A stretch of 34,267 nt of DNA from CAYHZL01 sp964361075 (GTDB lineage: Bacteria > Bacteroidota > Ignavibacteria > UBA10030 > UBA8401), in assembly GCA_964361075.1 (NCBI GenBank), contig CAYHZL010000015.1:1-34267 (forward strand), given 5' to 3'. Shown here in pieces: positions 1-7,560 of this stretch (positions are counted from its first letter, which is position 1; the number at the start of each line of letters is the position of its first letter). The translations under genes and the position numbers were made by a program. A model generated the notes under the pieces. It made no database searches, was not told the DNA's origin, and saw only the letters and a list, made by a program, of their open reading frames with translations.

Positions 1-275
1 CGTCCCAAAGGGATCCCTTCGGGACATGTTTTTGGCGGGAATCTATTTGTGGATGTTCGCCGCGGCGAACATGACGAAGATACCCCGCTGTCACAAAGTG
101 ATCCCTTCGGGACTTGCGGCGGGGAGTTTTCCTCTCGTTCCCAACGTCCTCGTTGGGAACGCAAGTTGATAAGTGAAACGGAGTTTCGCATAAACCTCGT
201 TCCCAAACAGAGTTTGGGAACGAGAGGACCTCTTTTTAGCCCGAATTCAGCGCATTTGTTCGCCTCTGGCGAAAA
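1..275. repeat. Cluster of palindromic dispersed repeats downstream of the dcw cluster
   Basis: This stretch has no convincing gene. It is a chain of hairpins: about 2-24 (GTCCC/GGGAC arms with one mismatch), 55-70 (perfect palindrome GTTCGCCGCGGCGAAC), 136-161 (11-base arms CGTTCCCAACG around TCCT), 196-224 (13-base perfect arms CTCGTTCCCAAAC around AGA) and 259-273 (TTCGCC-TCT-GGCGAA). The word ATCCCTTCGGGAC occurs at 13-25 and 101-113 and again at 1961-1973 and 5942-5954, so these are dispersed genomic repeats of REP type. An open frame at 49-288 simply reads through the palindromes and I do not call it a gene. Confidence 0.7.
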
Positions 276-283
276 AAAGTCCG

Positions 284-514
284 TCTAACCGTTTCGTAAC
301 TCTGTCTGACTGTTTAGAAAGTTCGTCCCACCATTTTGCAAGTCTGTCTGACCGTTTTCAAAGTCCGTCCAATCATTTTGTAAATCCGTCCGACTGTTTC
401 GTAAGTCTGTCTGGCTCTTTAAAAACTCTGTCCCACCATTTTGTAAGTCTGTCCGGCTGTTTCGAAAGTTCGTCTGACCGTTTTGTAACTCTGTCTCGCC
501 GCTGTGAAACTTCA
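284..514. repeat. Tandem repeat, 11 units of 21 bp
   Basis: Eleven units of exactly 21 bp run in register from 284 to 514, with consensus close to TCTGACCGTTTTGTAAGTCTG. Units at 326-346 and 431-451 are nearly identical. Because 21 is a multiple of three, reading frames show heptads. On the minus strand 285-515 is open from ATG to TAG (76 aa) with repeated T-D/E/N-L/F-x-N blocks. A second minus frame (373-558) reads D-R-L-T-K blocks, and a plus frame is also open but lacks a start. No ribosome-binding site is obvious for the 76-aa frame. I treat it as a DNA repeat that might encode a heptad-repeat peptide. Confidence 0.85.
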
Positions 515-568
515 TCGCTAAAGATCGCGGTGACTACAATACTTTTAGAGATACCCATTCCATGATAA

Positions 569-614
569 CAAAAAAAACCTGTTACGCTGATTTCAGCCTA
601 ACAGGTTTAAAAAA
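569..614 (-). terminator. Intrinsic terminator after ftsZ
   Basis: An inverted repeat with 10-base perfect arms (AAACCTGTTA at 575-584, TAACAGGTTT at 599-608) and a 14-base loop is flanked by an A-run at 571-577. On the minus strand this is a stem followed by a U-run, 20 to 60 bases past the ftsZ stop. A-runs on the other side (607-614) could make it bidirectional. It marks the 3' end of the dcw cluster. Confidence 0.85.
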
Positions 615-631
615 CATCAAGCGAAAAATTT

Positions 632-1822
632 TTAGTCCATAATTCTTCGCAAAAATGCCGGTCGATCTAAATCACCGCGGTCATGCTGTTCCATCGGAAG
701 AACGCGACGTTCTTCTGATGGTGCACTTGCTGCGGGAATTTGAATTCCTTTGCGTTCATAAGCCGGCGCATTAAACTTCGCCAAATCCGAATAGCCGCTC
801 GGAATATAATCAATCGGTTTGCTTGCCGTACGCGGCGTGCGTTCCTGCACTGCAGCCGGTTTTTTGTTGAAGCCGGTCGCAATCACAGTAACCATTAATT
901 CTTCCGTCATGTTTTCATCGATGACAACACCGGCGATTACTTCAACATCGCCGCCGGCTGCTTCGTGTATCACTTCCGTCGCTTCGTTGTATTCGTACAT
1001 GGAAAGATTTTTTCCGCCCGTTACATTCACCAAAAGTTTTTGCGCACCCGCAATTGAAACACCTTCCAACAGCGGAGAAGAAATAGCGAGGTTCGCTGCT
1101 TCCACTGCGCGGTTTTCGCCTGTTGCAATTCCGGTTCCCATCAACGCATCGCCCATCTCGCGCATCACACGCCGCACATCGGCAAAATCAACATTGATTA
1201 AACCTGCAACAGTAATTATTTCTGAAATACCGCGCGTTGCGCTGTAGAGCACACCATTGGCAACTTCGAATGCTTCCGTAATTGGCGTTGCTCGTTCAAC
1301 AACATTCAACAAACGCTGATTCGGAATAACGATGAGCGTATCAACTTGCTTGCGCAATTCTTCAATTCCGTAGTCCGCTTGTGCTGAACGTTTTTTTCCT
1401 TCATGGTTGAACGGCTTTGTTACAATGCCGACAACCAGCGCACCAAGACTTTTTGCAATACTTGCAATCACCGGTGATGCGCCTGTACCGGTACCGCCGC
1501 CCATACCGGCTGTAATAAAAACCATGTCGCTGCCGCCAAGGATGCGCGCAATTTCTTCTTTATCTTCTTCTGCTGCTCGCTGTCCGATAGAAGGATCGGC
1601 GCCGGCACCAAGTCCGCGAGTTAAATTTTTTCCAATGCGAATTTTATTCGATGCCGCATTACGATCGAGTGCTTGTAAATCTGTGTTGATGCAAACGAAA
1701 TCAACACCATTCAGTCCGCGGCTAATCATGCTGTGTACTGCATTGCTTCCACCGCCGCCGACACCAACGATGCGAATCTTCGCGCCGTTTTCTGCAGGTC
1801 TGTCGAGTTCTATCATAGGCAT
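632..1822 (-). CDS. ftsZ: Cell division GTPase FtsZ
   Basis: Tubulin-like GTPase that polymerises under the membrane at midcell as the Z-ring scaffold. The 396-aa product has the normal length. It shows the N-terminal nucleotide-binding segment VGGGGSNAV (21-29), the tubulin signature GGGTGTG (108-114), the NxxD catalytic region in the T7 loop (NVDFADV), a variable linker from about 320, and the C-terminal peptide LDRPAFLRR that docks onto FtsA. The ATG at 1822 is preceded by AAGGAGAT (1827-1834) with good spacing, one of the best ribosome-binding sites in the cluster; this fits a need for high FtsZ output. It is the last dcw gene, with a terminator just downstream. A 244-bp repeat-bearing gap separates it from ftsA, whereas upstream genes are mostly packed. 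Confidence 0.99.
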   Translation of the reverse strand: MPMIELDRPAENGAKIRIVGVGGGGSNAVHSMISRGLNGVDFVCINTDLQALDRNAASNKIRIGKNLTRGLGAGADPSIGQRAAEEDKEEIARILGGSDMVFITAGMGGGTGTGASPVIASIAKSLGALVVGIVTKPFNHEGKKRSAQADYGIEELRKQVDTLIVIPNQRLLNVVERATPITEAFEVANGVLYSATRGISEIITVAGLINVDFADVRRVMREMGDALMGTGIATGENRAVEAANLAISSPLLEGVSIAGAQKLLVNVTGGKNLSMYEYNEATEVIHEAAGGDVEVIAGVVIDENMTEELMVTVIATGFNKKPAAVQERTPRTASKPIDYIPSGYSDLAKFNAPAYERKGIQIPAASAPSEERRVLPMEQHDRGDLDRPAFLRRIMD

Positions 1823-1911
1823 AAATATCTCCTTTAGTTATAAAGTGAATGTAGGTTATTGTTAATTATTTTTTGAAATTTTTTCATCGATATATTTTTT
1901 TGTATCTACTC

Positions 1912-2020
1912 AGTCATGCCATGAGTTTGTCTCATGTTTTGGTGAATGTTGTGGGAATCCATCCCTTCGGGACAAATTTTATTCGCCGCGGCGAATCAAA
2001 AAGTAACTCATGGCATGACT
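1912..2020. repeat. Long inverted repeat between ftsA and ftsZ
   Basis: Perfect 16-base arms AGTCATGCCATGAGTT (1912-1927) and its complement (2005-2020) enclose two smaller dispersed palindromes, ATCCCTTCGGGAC (1961-1973) and ATTCGCCGCGGCGAAT (1981-1996). The structure fills most of the 244-bp ftsA-ftsZ gap. In the mRNA it would fold into a long hairpin upstream of the ftsZ ribosome-binding site. No gene is seen in the gap. Confidence 0.75.
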
Positions 2021-2066
2021 TTAAATGCACGGTGAGTAATTACTATTTTTTTTACTAATCGCCATT

Positions 2067-3317
2067 TTACAGCTCGTCGAACCATCCGCGCATTCGTGTA
2101 AAAATTGTTTTTGCTTTGCCATCCATTTTTTCTTGCGCCGGTGTTTTTCCGGACACATCGCGTGCTGAAAGTTGTCGTGTTTTAATTGCATGATGGACAA
2201 GACCGACACCTGTTGCAAACATCGGATTTTCAATCTCTCGTACAAAGCCGCCATGGAAACCGCGCGGAATACCAATCTTCACCGGCATTCCCAATACTTC
2301 GCGCGCAAGATCAGATGTTCCTTTTACAAGCGAGCCGCCGCCCGTTAAAACAACGCCGGCAGACAAATGTTTTTGGTAACCGGATCGCTTAATTTCCAGA
2401 GAAGCGATTTCTAAAATCTCTTCCATGCGCGGTTGAATAATCTGACACAATATTTTTTTATCAAATTGAAGCGGATCTCTTCCGCCAATTCCCGGAACAG
2501 TGATTGGTTCGTTATCAACGAGCGAAGGAAGATGCGTATGACCGTAATGCACTTTCAATTGTTCAGCTTGGTCTGTTAAAATTCCTAAACCGCGGCGCAC
2601 ATCGTCTGTTACTTTACTGCCGGCAATGCCGATGACAGCCGTGTGTCGAATTGTGCGATCTTCAAACACCGCAAGGTCTGTTGTTCCGCCGCCGATATCA
2701 ATCAATGCAACGCCAACTTCTTTTTCTTCTTTATCGAGCACGGCATCGCTCGACGCGATTGGTTCGAGAACGATGTCGCTGACCGAAACACCGGCGCGCT
2801 GCACACAACGCAAAATATTTTGCGCCGCAGAAACAAGCCCCGTAATAATATGCACGCTTGCTTCCATACGCACACCGGACATGCCGACCGGATCGTACAC
2901 ACCGTCTTGTCCATCAACAATAAATTCTTGCGGAATAACGTGAAGAATTTTTCTGTCGGATGGCAGAGCAACTTTTTTTGTATCATCAATTAAACGATTC
3001 ACATCAGCTTGCGTAATTTCCTGTTCCGCTCCGCTGATGGCAACAACGCCGCGGCTTTGAAAACTTTGCACGTGGTCTCCGGCAATGCCGACAACAACCG
3101 ATTGAATTTTTGTTCCCGACTGTTGTTCTGCTTCTTGTATTGCAGCTCTAATTGATGCAGTGGTTTTATCAATATGAGTGATAACGCCGCGTGTCAATCC
3201 TTCGGATTTACATTTGCCAATGCCGAGAATGTTAATTTCATTATTGCTGTTTACCGATGCAACAATGGCACACACTTTTGTTGTACCGATATCTAGCCCG
3301 ACGTAAATATTTTCCAT
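2067..3317 (-). CDS. ftsA: Cell division protein FtsA (actin-like Z-ring anchor)
   Basis: Actin-family ATPase that tethers FtsZ to the membrane and recruits late division proteins. The 416-aa product has phosphate-1 motif DIGTTKVCAIV (9-19), the SHS2/1C region typical of FtsA, phosphate-2 motif DIGGGTTDLAVF (207-218) and the adenosine motif GGGSLVKG near 330. The tail ends in IFTRMRGWFDEL, a short amphipathic helix with hydrophobic and basic residues that fits the membrane-targeting sequence. It starts 23 bases after the ftsQ stop, so the two are probably co-translated. FtsA followed by FtsZ is the usual end of dcw clusters. Confidence 0.98.
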   Translation of the reverse strand: MENIYVGLDIGTTKVCAIVASVNSNNEINILGIGKCKSEGLTRGVITHIDKTTASIRAAIQEAEQQSGTKIQSVVVGIAGDHVQSFQSRGVVAISGAEQEITQADVNRLIDDTKKVALPSDRKILHVIPQEFIVDGQDGVYDPVGMSGVRMEASVHIITGLVSAAQNILRCVQRAGVSVSDIVLEPIASSDAVLDKEEKEVGVALIDIGGGTTDLAVFEDRTIRHTAVIGIAGSKVTDDVRRGLGILTDQAEQLKVHYGHTHLPSLVDNEPITVPGIGGRDPLQFDKKILCQIIQPRMEEILEIASLEIKRSGYQKHLSAGVVLTGGGSLVKGTSDLAREVLGMPVKIGIPRGFHGGFVREIENPMFATGVGLVHHAIKTRQLSARDVSGKTPAQEKMDGKAKTIFTRMRGWFDEL

Positions 3318-3340
3318 AATTTTTTTTGCTTCCGTAGCGT

Positions 3341-4129
3341 TTATATTTTCTTTTCTGCGACAACAACTTGATCTTCAAACCGTAAATCGATGTACTCTAC
3401 ATTTTCTGCATGTACATCATTGACAAATTGTTTCCAAAATGAATCGAACTTTATTAATTTTTTTACAGCATCGCCTTGCCCGAAAATAATCGGCAGACCG
3501 GAATCGAATGAATACATCACCATATCATGTCCGTTGCGCACACGGATTTCAGAAATTAAATGAAATAATTCCGTGTTGATGCGCTCGGCTGTTTTCAACA
3601 CTTCCACAGCGGCAAGCACATCAAAATTATTTGTCCGAGCACCAACTTTTAATGTCTGCACACTGTCGAGTCCCGAAATAACAGGAATATCATAAATTGA
3701 CTGCGACATTAAATGCGGCAGAATATATCCTTCATCATCTACATAATAAATTTCTGTGCGACCGTGCAGCAGGACAATTGCAATTGGTTTCCGTTCTTGT
3801 ATTGTGAGCCGCAATGTTGAAGGAGCGTCGCGGTTTGCAATAACTTGTTTCACAAACGTATGCGATTGAATGTTACGCTGTACATCATACAGATTCATTT
3901 CGCGCATCATTTGTGAAGGAGAAAGCTTTGCCAGTTGTACAATTTCTTCCTTCGTTAATATTTTTTCACCTTCAACAATCACCTGACGAACGAGCAAATG
4001 ATTTTTCCATTGCAACGAACTTATCAAGGCAAAGAGACTGAATAAAAAAATCGCAATGAGCCATACATAGACACTTCTGCCGTACTGCAGTTCTTCTTGC
4101 TCTTGTATGTTTGTATCCTGTTCCGACAT
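3341..4129 (-). CDS. ftsQ: Cell division protein FtsQ (DivIB)
   Basis: Bitopic inner-membrane protein of the divisome. The 262-aa product has a short charged cytoplasmic tail, one membrane segment at about residues 20-42 (VYVWLIAIFLFSLFALISSL), then a POTRA-like domain at about 47-115 containing the RQVIVEGEKILTKEEI segment and the ERKPIAIV end, followed by the beta-rich FtsQ/DivIB domain finishing with YIDLRFEDQVVV. That last phrase is the typical family ending. It lies between murC and ftsA, its standard position. Sequence identity in this family is low, so the call rests on topology, POTRA pattern and location. Confidence 0.95.
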   Translation of the reverse strand: MSEQDTNIQEQEELQYGRSVYVWLIAIFLFSLFALISSLQWKNHLLVRQVIVEGEKILTKEEIVQLAKLSPSQMMREMNLYDVQRNIQSHTFVKQVIANRDAPSTLRLTIQERKPIAIVLLHGRTEIYYVDDEGYILPHLMSQSIYDIPVISGLDSVQTLKVGARTNNFDVLAAVEVLKTAERINTELFHLISEIRVRNGHDMVMYSFDSGLPIIFGQGDAVKKLIKFDSFWKQFVNDVHAENVEYIDLRFEDQVVVAEKKI

Positions 4130-4145
4130 TTTATTTTATATTTTT

Positions 4146-4258
4146 GTAACTCCTAAGTAACTCACATCGTGAGTTACTCTATTTGAAAAAAATACGCCGC
4201 AGGCGCACTAAACGCGCTACTCAGCGTGGAAAATTATAAATTCGTTCGCCGCGGCGAA
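4146..4258. repeat. Composite dispersed repeat (copy 1) in the murC-ftsQ gap
   Basis: The block has a direct GTAACTC, a perfect hairpin GTAACTCAC-ATC-GTGAGTTAC (4157-4177), the stretch TTTGAAAAAAATACGCCGCAGG, then ACGCGCTACTCAGCGTG, and the palindrome TTCGCCGCGGCGAA (4245-4258). The same modules in the same order recur at 11386-11505 between murF and mraY. Confidence 0.75.
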
Positions 4259-4294
4259 TCACTCACTCTTTGCTTTTCCACTTTTGTAAACACG

Positions 4295-4377
4295 ACCCCC
4301 TCTCTTTCTCTCCCCCTGTTAGGGGGAGAGGACATATTCCCTCCCCTAAAAGGGGAGGGATAAAGGGTGGGGTTGTT
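4295..4377. repeat. G/C-tract double hairpin repeat
   Basis: Two adjacent perfect hairpins: CTCTCCCCC-TGTTA-GGGGGAGAG (4308-4330) and CCCTCCCCT-AAA-AGGGGAGGG (4339-4359). They lie just past the murC stop. This looks like a dispersed intergenic repeat and not a classic terminator, since no T-run follows on the minus strand. Confidence 0.7.
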
Positions 4378-4389
4378 TTCGCTGAGCAA

Positions 4390-5772
4390 TTACATATTTT
4401 TTAATTGCTTCAAAAAATCTTCGCCAAACTTCCACACATCACCGGCACCCATGGTAATAACAATATCGCCGGTGCGTGTAGTCTTCAATAAATATTCCGG
4501 CAAATCTTTTTTATCTTTCACATAGTGAACATCTTTATGTCCGAATTGTTTTGCGGCATTCACAATCAATTCTCCGTTCACACCCTGAATCGGTTCTTCG
4601 CGCGCCGGATAGACATCCGTTACCACCAACACATCGGCGAGTAAGAATGCTTTACCAAACTCTTCATAGAAATCGCGCGTGCGGGAAAACAAATGTGGTT
4701 GAAACACACACACAACGCGCCGGCGCCAACCGGCTTTTACGCCGCTTAATGTTGCTTTGCATTCCGTCGGATGATGTGCGTAATCATCGTACACTGTAAT
4801 GCCGCGTGCCTCGCCTTTCTTTTCCCAACGGCGATAGACACCGCTGAATTTTTCAATTCCGGATTTTACTTTTTCAAACGGCACGCCAAGTTCTAACCCG
4901 ACCGCGATTGCAGCAAGCGCGTTCTGCACATTATGCTTGCCTGGAATTTGCAGTGTTACATCGCCGAGATCAGTAAAATTTTGCACAACAGTAAATGTTG
5001 TGATGCTTTCTTTGTGGCGCATATCCACCGCTTGAATATCTGCTTGCGGTGTAACGCCATACGAAATAATTTTTTTCTTGCTGAGCTGCGGCATAATATC
5101 TTGCAATGCCGGTTCATCCAAACACAACACAATAAATCCATAGAACGGCACTTTGTTTGCGAACTGTACGAATGCACTTTTGATATCTTCCAGATCGCGA
5201 TAGCAATCGAGATGGTCTGTTTCGAGAGTCGTCATCACAGCAACCGTTGGTGTAATAGAGAGAAACGAACGATCAAATTCATCCGCTTCAACAACAATAA
5301 AATCACCCTTGCCAAGACGTGCGTTGGTGCCGCCGAGCCCGCTCAGTTTTCCGCCGACAATAACAGTCGGATCAAGTCCGCCTTCCATCAACACCAAACT
5401 CACCATCGAAGTGGTCGTTGTTTTTCCGTGCGTACCGGCAATGCCGATGCCGTATTTTAATCGCATTACTTCTGCCAACATCTCTGCGCGGCGCACAATC
5501 GGAATTTTTCTGCGGACAGCTTCTATCACTTCGGGATTATCCGAAATCACGGCGGATGAATACACCAGCGTATCAACATCGCTCGTAATATTTTTCGCGC
5601 TGTGTCCTTCAAAAATTGTTGCGCCCAGCGATTGTAATCGTTCAGTTACTTCACTCAACGCTCTATCTGATCCACTCACCTTGAAACCTTGATCAATTAA
5701 AATTTCGGCAATGCCGCTCATGCCGATGCCGCCGATACCAACAAAATGAATTTTTTTAATACTACTGAACAT
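4390..5772 (-). CDS. murC: UDP-N-acetylmuramate-L-alanine ligase
   Basis: Cytoplasmic ATP-dependent ligase that adds L-alanine to UDP-MurNAc, the first amino acid of the peptidoglycan stem. The 460-aa product shows the N-terminal Rossmann glycine loop VGIGGIGMSG (11-20), the Mur ligase P-loop GTHGKTTTT (113-121), EADEFDRSF, and the MurC-type block DDYAHHPTE. The HGKTTT form of the P-loop and the YAHHP block separate it from MurD/E/F. The ATG at 5772 follows AAAGGAAG at a suitable distance. It is flanked on both sides by repeat-filled gaps (about 260 and 200 bp), so its expression may be partly uncoupled from murG and ftsQ. Confidence 0.98.
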   Translation of the reverse strand: MFSSIKKIHFVGIGGIGMSGIAEILIDQGFKVSGSDRALSEVTERLQSLGATIFEGHSAKNITSDVDTLVYSSAVISDNPEVIEAVRRKIPIVRRAEMLAEVMRLKYGIGIAGTHGKTTTTSMVSLVLMEGGLDPTVIVGGKLSGLGGTNARLGKGDFIVVEADEFDRSFLSITPTVAVMTTLETDHLDCYRDLEDIKSAFVQFANKVPFYGFIVLCLDEPALQDIMPQLSKKKIISYGVTPQADIQAVDMRHKESITTFTVVQNFTDLGDVTLQIPGKHNVQNALAAIAVGLELGVPFEKVKSGIEKFSGVYRRWEKKGEARGITVYDDYAHHPTECKATLSGVKAGWRRRVVCVFQPHLFSRTRDFYEEFGKAFLLADVLVVTDVYPAREEPIQGVNGELIVNAAKQFGHKDVHYVKDKKDLPEYLLKTTRTGDIVITMGAGDVWKFGEDFLKQLKNM

Positions 5773-5807
5773 GTTTCTTCCTTTTATTTTTTTCTACAAC
5801 TACTCAA

Positions 5808-5954
5808 CGTTATTGTTGATTCAAAAAATCCCCCTGTTTCCCCCTTTTCAAGGGGGATTTCCACGCTCTTATTCCCCCTTGAAAAGGGGGCGAGGGGGAT
5901 TTCTTTATTTTCTTTCGAAACACAGAAATTATGCCGAAGGCATCCCTTCGGGAC
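5808..5954. repeat. Dispersed repeats in the gap upstream of murC
   Basis: The gap has three elements. CGTTATTGTTGATTCAA at 5808-5824 is repeated exactly at 34217-34233. A near-perfect large inverted repeat follows at 5827-5911, with CCCCCTTTTCAAGGGG on the left arm and its complement on the right. The dispersed word ATCCCTTCGGGAC is at 5942-5954. No gene is supported here; the short open frames read through the palindrome. Confidence 0.75.
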
Positions 5955-5972
5955 AAAAAACACGCTGAACAA

Positions 5973-6464
5973 TTATTTTTTCCTTTTGAATCGAAATCGC
6001 CGGTGTTCGCCACGCGGAACTTTTGCCGCTATTTTTTCCATCGCGATTAGCAATTCTTTTTCTCGTTCATACCGCCCGATGCGAATGCGCAACATTCGTC
6101 GCCGCTGTGTTGTCTTAATAATAATGACTTGCATTCTGCCCGCAGTCCGCACGCTGCGCTCGTTGCCGATGTGCATCCACTCGATCTCATGAAATGCAAC
6201 TTCGCGTTTCCCAAACCTATGCTGAAATTGAATTGCATGTTCTGTAATAACCATCTTGCGATTGCGTATTCTATTCAACAGCAACATCAAAAAAGCCAGC
6301 ACAACAAAAAATGCGATGATGTAGAGAATCGGATCTTTCATCACCAGCGTAAAATTATTTTCGATGAGCGAACCTCTCACGCCGGCATACAACATCAACG
6401 TCAACAAGTACATCAACGCTTGTTGATAGTAAAAATCGAGTTTGTATTTAAATTCATTTGTCAT
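5973..6464 (-). CDS. Uncharacterised two-helix membrane protein, coupled to murG
   Basis: I do not recognise a named family. The 163-aa product has two predicted membrane helices (about 15-32 and 44-66, the second YIIAFFVVLAFLMLLL), then a basic cytoplasmic domain with alternating hydrophobic strands (MVITEHAIQFQHRF, VAFHEIEWMHIG, MQVIIIKTT) and a final amphipathic helix. That pattern resembles bacterial PH-like (YdbS/DUF304-type) membrane proteins; this is inference. The C-terminus is strongly basic (RGEHRRFRFKRKK). I chose the ATG at 6464 because it overlaps the murG stop as ATGA, a translational-coupling arrangement; a GTG two codons upstream is the alternative. Its place between murG and murC suggests a role linked to cell-wall synthesis. 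Confidence 0.8.
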   Translation of the reverse strand: MTNEFKYKLDFYYQQALMYLLTLMLYAGVRGSLIENNFTLVMKDPILYIIAFFVVLAFLMLLLNRIRNRKMVITEHAIQFQHRFGKREVAFHEIEWMHIGNERSVRTAGRMQVIIIKTTQRRRMLRIRIGRYEREKELLIAMEKIAAKVPRGEHRRFRFKRKK

Positions 6465-7555
6465 GCACACATCGCTACAATTTTTTCTGCAATTTCTTTT
6501 CCTGCGTTCGGCTTGCCGATGTGCAAACTGTTGAGCGACATATTTTTTCTTATTGCATCATCGCTTAGTAAAGTTTGAATCGCATTCCATAGTTCTGATT
6601 CCAATTCTTTATCGTGTACCATCAACGCCGCGCCGGCATCTACCATCATCTGCGCATTTAATTCCTGATGATGTGCCGCCGCGTACGGGTAAGGAACTAA
6701 AATTGCGGGCTTACCGAGCCGCGTTAATTCTGCAAGCGTTGTAGCGCCGGACCTGCACAACACAACATCGGCTGCCGCGTACGCATATTCCATCTTATCA
6801 ATGAACCGCCGCACTTTCACCATTTCATTTTCCTGCACGTTGAATAATAATTCTCCGGCGCGTTCTCCTGTTTGCCAAATCAACTGAATGTTATTCTTGT
6901 AGAATTCCGGTATATGTTTTTTCATCGCGTTGTTCAGTGAAGCGGCGCCAAGACTTCCGCCGAACACAAGCAGCGTTTTCTTCTTCGGGTCGAGTTGATA
7001 ATATTTTAAACCATCTTTTCTCTTCACGGCGCTTAATTCTTCGCGCGTCGGATTGCCGACTAATTCAATGTCTGCATTTTTCGGTAACCACGTTCGTGTT
7101 ACGTCAAACGAGATAAATATTTTTGAAACAATTCTCGCAAGCATCTTTGTTGTTGCACCCGGAAAACTATTGCTCTCATGCACAACCGTTGGAACGCCCA
7201 GCAACGAAGCAGCAAATAAAATCGGTCCGCACACGTAGCCGCCGGTACCAACAACAACTTTTGGTTTCAATTTCAGAATGAGAAAGAACGACTGCAATAA
7301 CGAAACGACAACTTTCAACGGGAACAGCAAATTACCCAACGTCAACTTTCTTTGAAATCCGCTGATCCAAATCGTATGGAACTCAAATCCTTTTTGCGGA
7401 ACAACGCGCGCTTCAATTTTATGTTTCGTACCAACAAAAGCGATATGCACTGTTTCTATTTTTTGTATTGCTTCCGCCATCGCAATTGCCGGATATAAAT
7501 GTCCGCCGGTTCCGCCTCCGGCAAAAAGTATTGTTATGCGATGAGCATGTTTCAT
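6461..7555 (-). CDS. murG: UDP-GlcNAc:lipid I N-acetylglucosaminyltransferase
   Basis: Peripheral membrane GT-B glycosyltransferase that converts lipid I to lipid II on the inner face of the cytoplasmic membrane. The 364-aa product shows G-loop 1 GGGTGGHLYP (13-22), the GGYVCGP loop, VHESNSFPG, the nucleotide-binding GGSLGA loop, and the C-domain block CRSGATTLAE followed by PYPYAAAHHQELNA, which bind the UDP-GlcNAc donor. It starts 5 bases after the ftsW stop and its own stop overlaps the next gene as ATGA, so ftsW, murG and the membrane protein form one tight translational unit. Confidence 0.98.
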   Translation of the reverse strand: MKHAHRITILFAGGGTGGHLYPAIAMAEAIQKIETVHIAFVGTKHKIEARVVPQKGFEFHTIWISGFQRKLTLGNLLFPLKVVVSLLQSFFLILKLKPKVVVGTGGYVCGPILFAASLLGVPTVVHESNSFPGATTKMLARIVSKIFISFDVTRTWLPKNADIELVGNPTREELSAVKRKDGLKYYQLDPKKKTLLVFGGSLGAASLNNAMKKHIPEFYKNNIQLIWQTGERAGELLFNVQENEMVKVRRFIDKMEYAYAAADVVLCRSGATTLAELTRLGKPAILVPYPYAAAHHQELNAQMMVDAGAALMVHDKELESELWNAIQTLLSDDAIRKNMSLNSLHIGKPNAGKEIAEKIVAMCA

Positions 7556-7560
7556 TTGTG

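Noticed and set aside
49..288. 79-codon open frame on the plus strand
   Set aside because: It reads through at least four palindromic repeats, has no ribosome-binding site and gives no recognisable protein.
284..514. CRISPR-like appearance of the 21-bp repeat
   Set aside because: Units are contiguous with no spacers, and no cas gene is in the window.
373..558. 61-codon minus frame with DRLTK heptads
   Set aside because: It is an alternative frame of the 21-bp repeat and is closed by a stop inside unit 5, so it covers only about half of the array.
541..560. Possible third end of the 115-bp MITE-like element (TTTTAGAGAT followed by ACCCATT)
   Set aside because: Only about 15 bases resemble the element end and no matching second end or interior is present.
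4295..4377. Terminator after murC
   Set aside because: The stems are strong, but there is no U-run on the minus strand and two such hairpins together look like a dispersed repeat.
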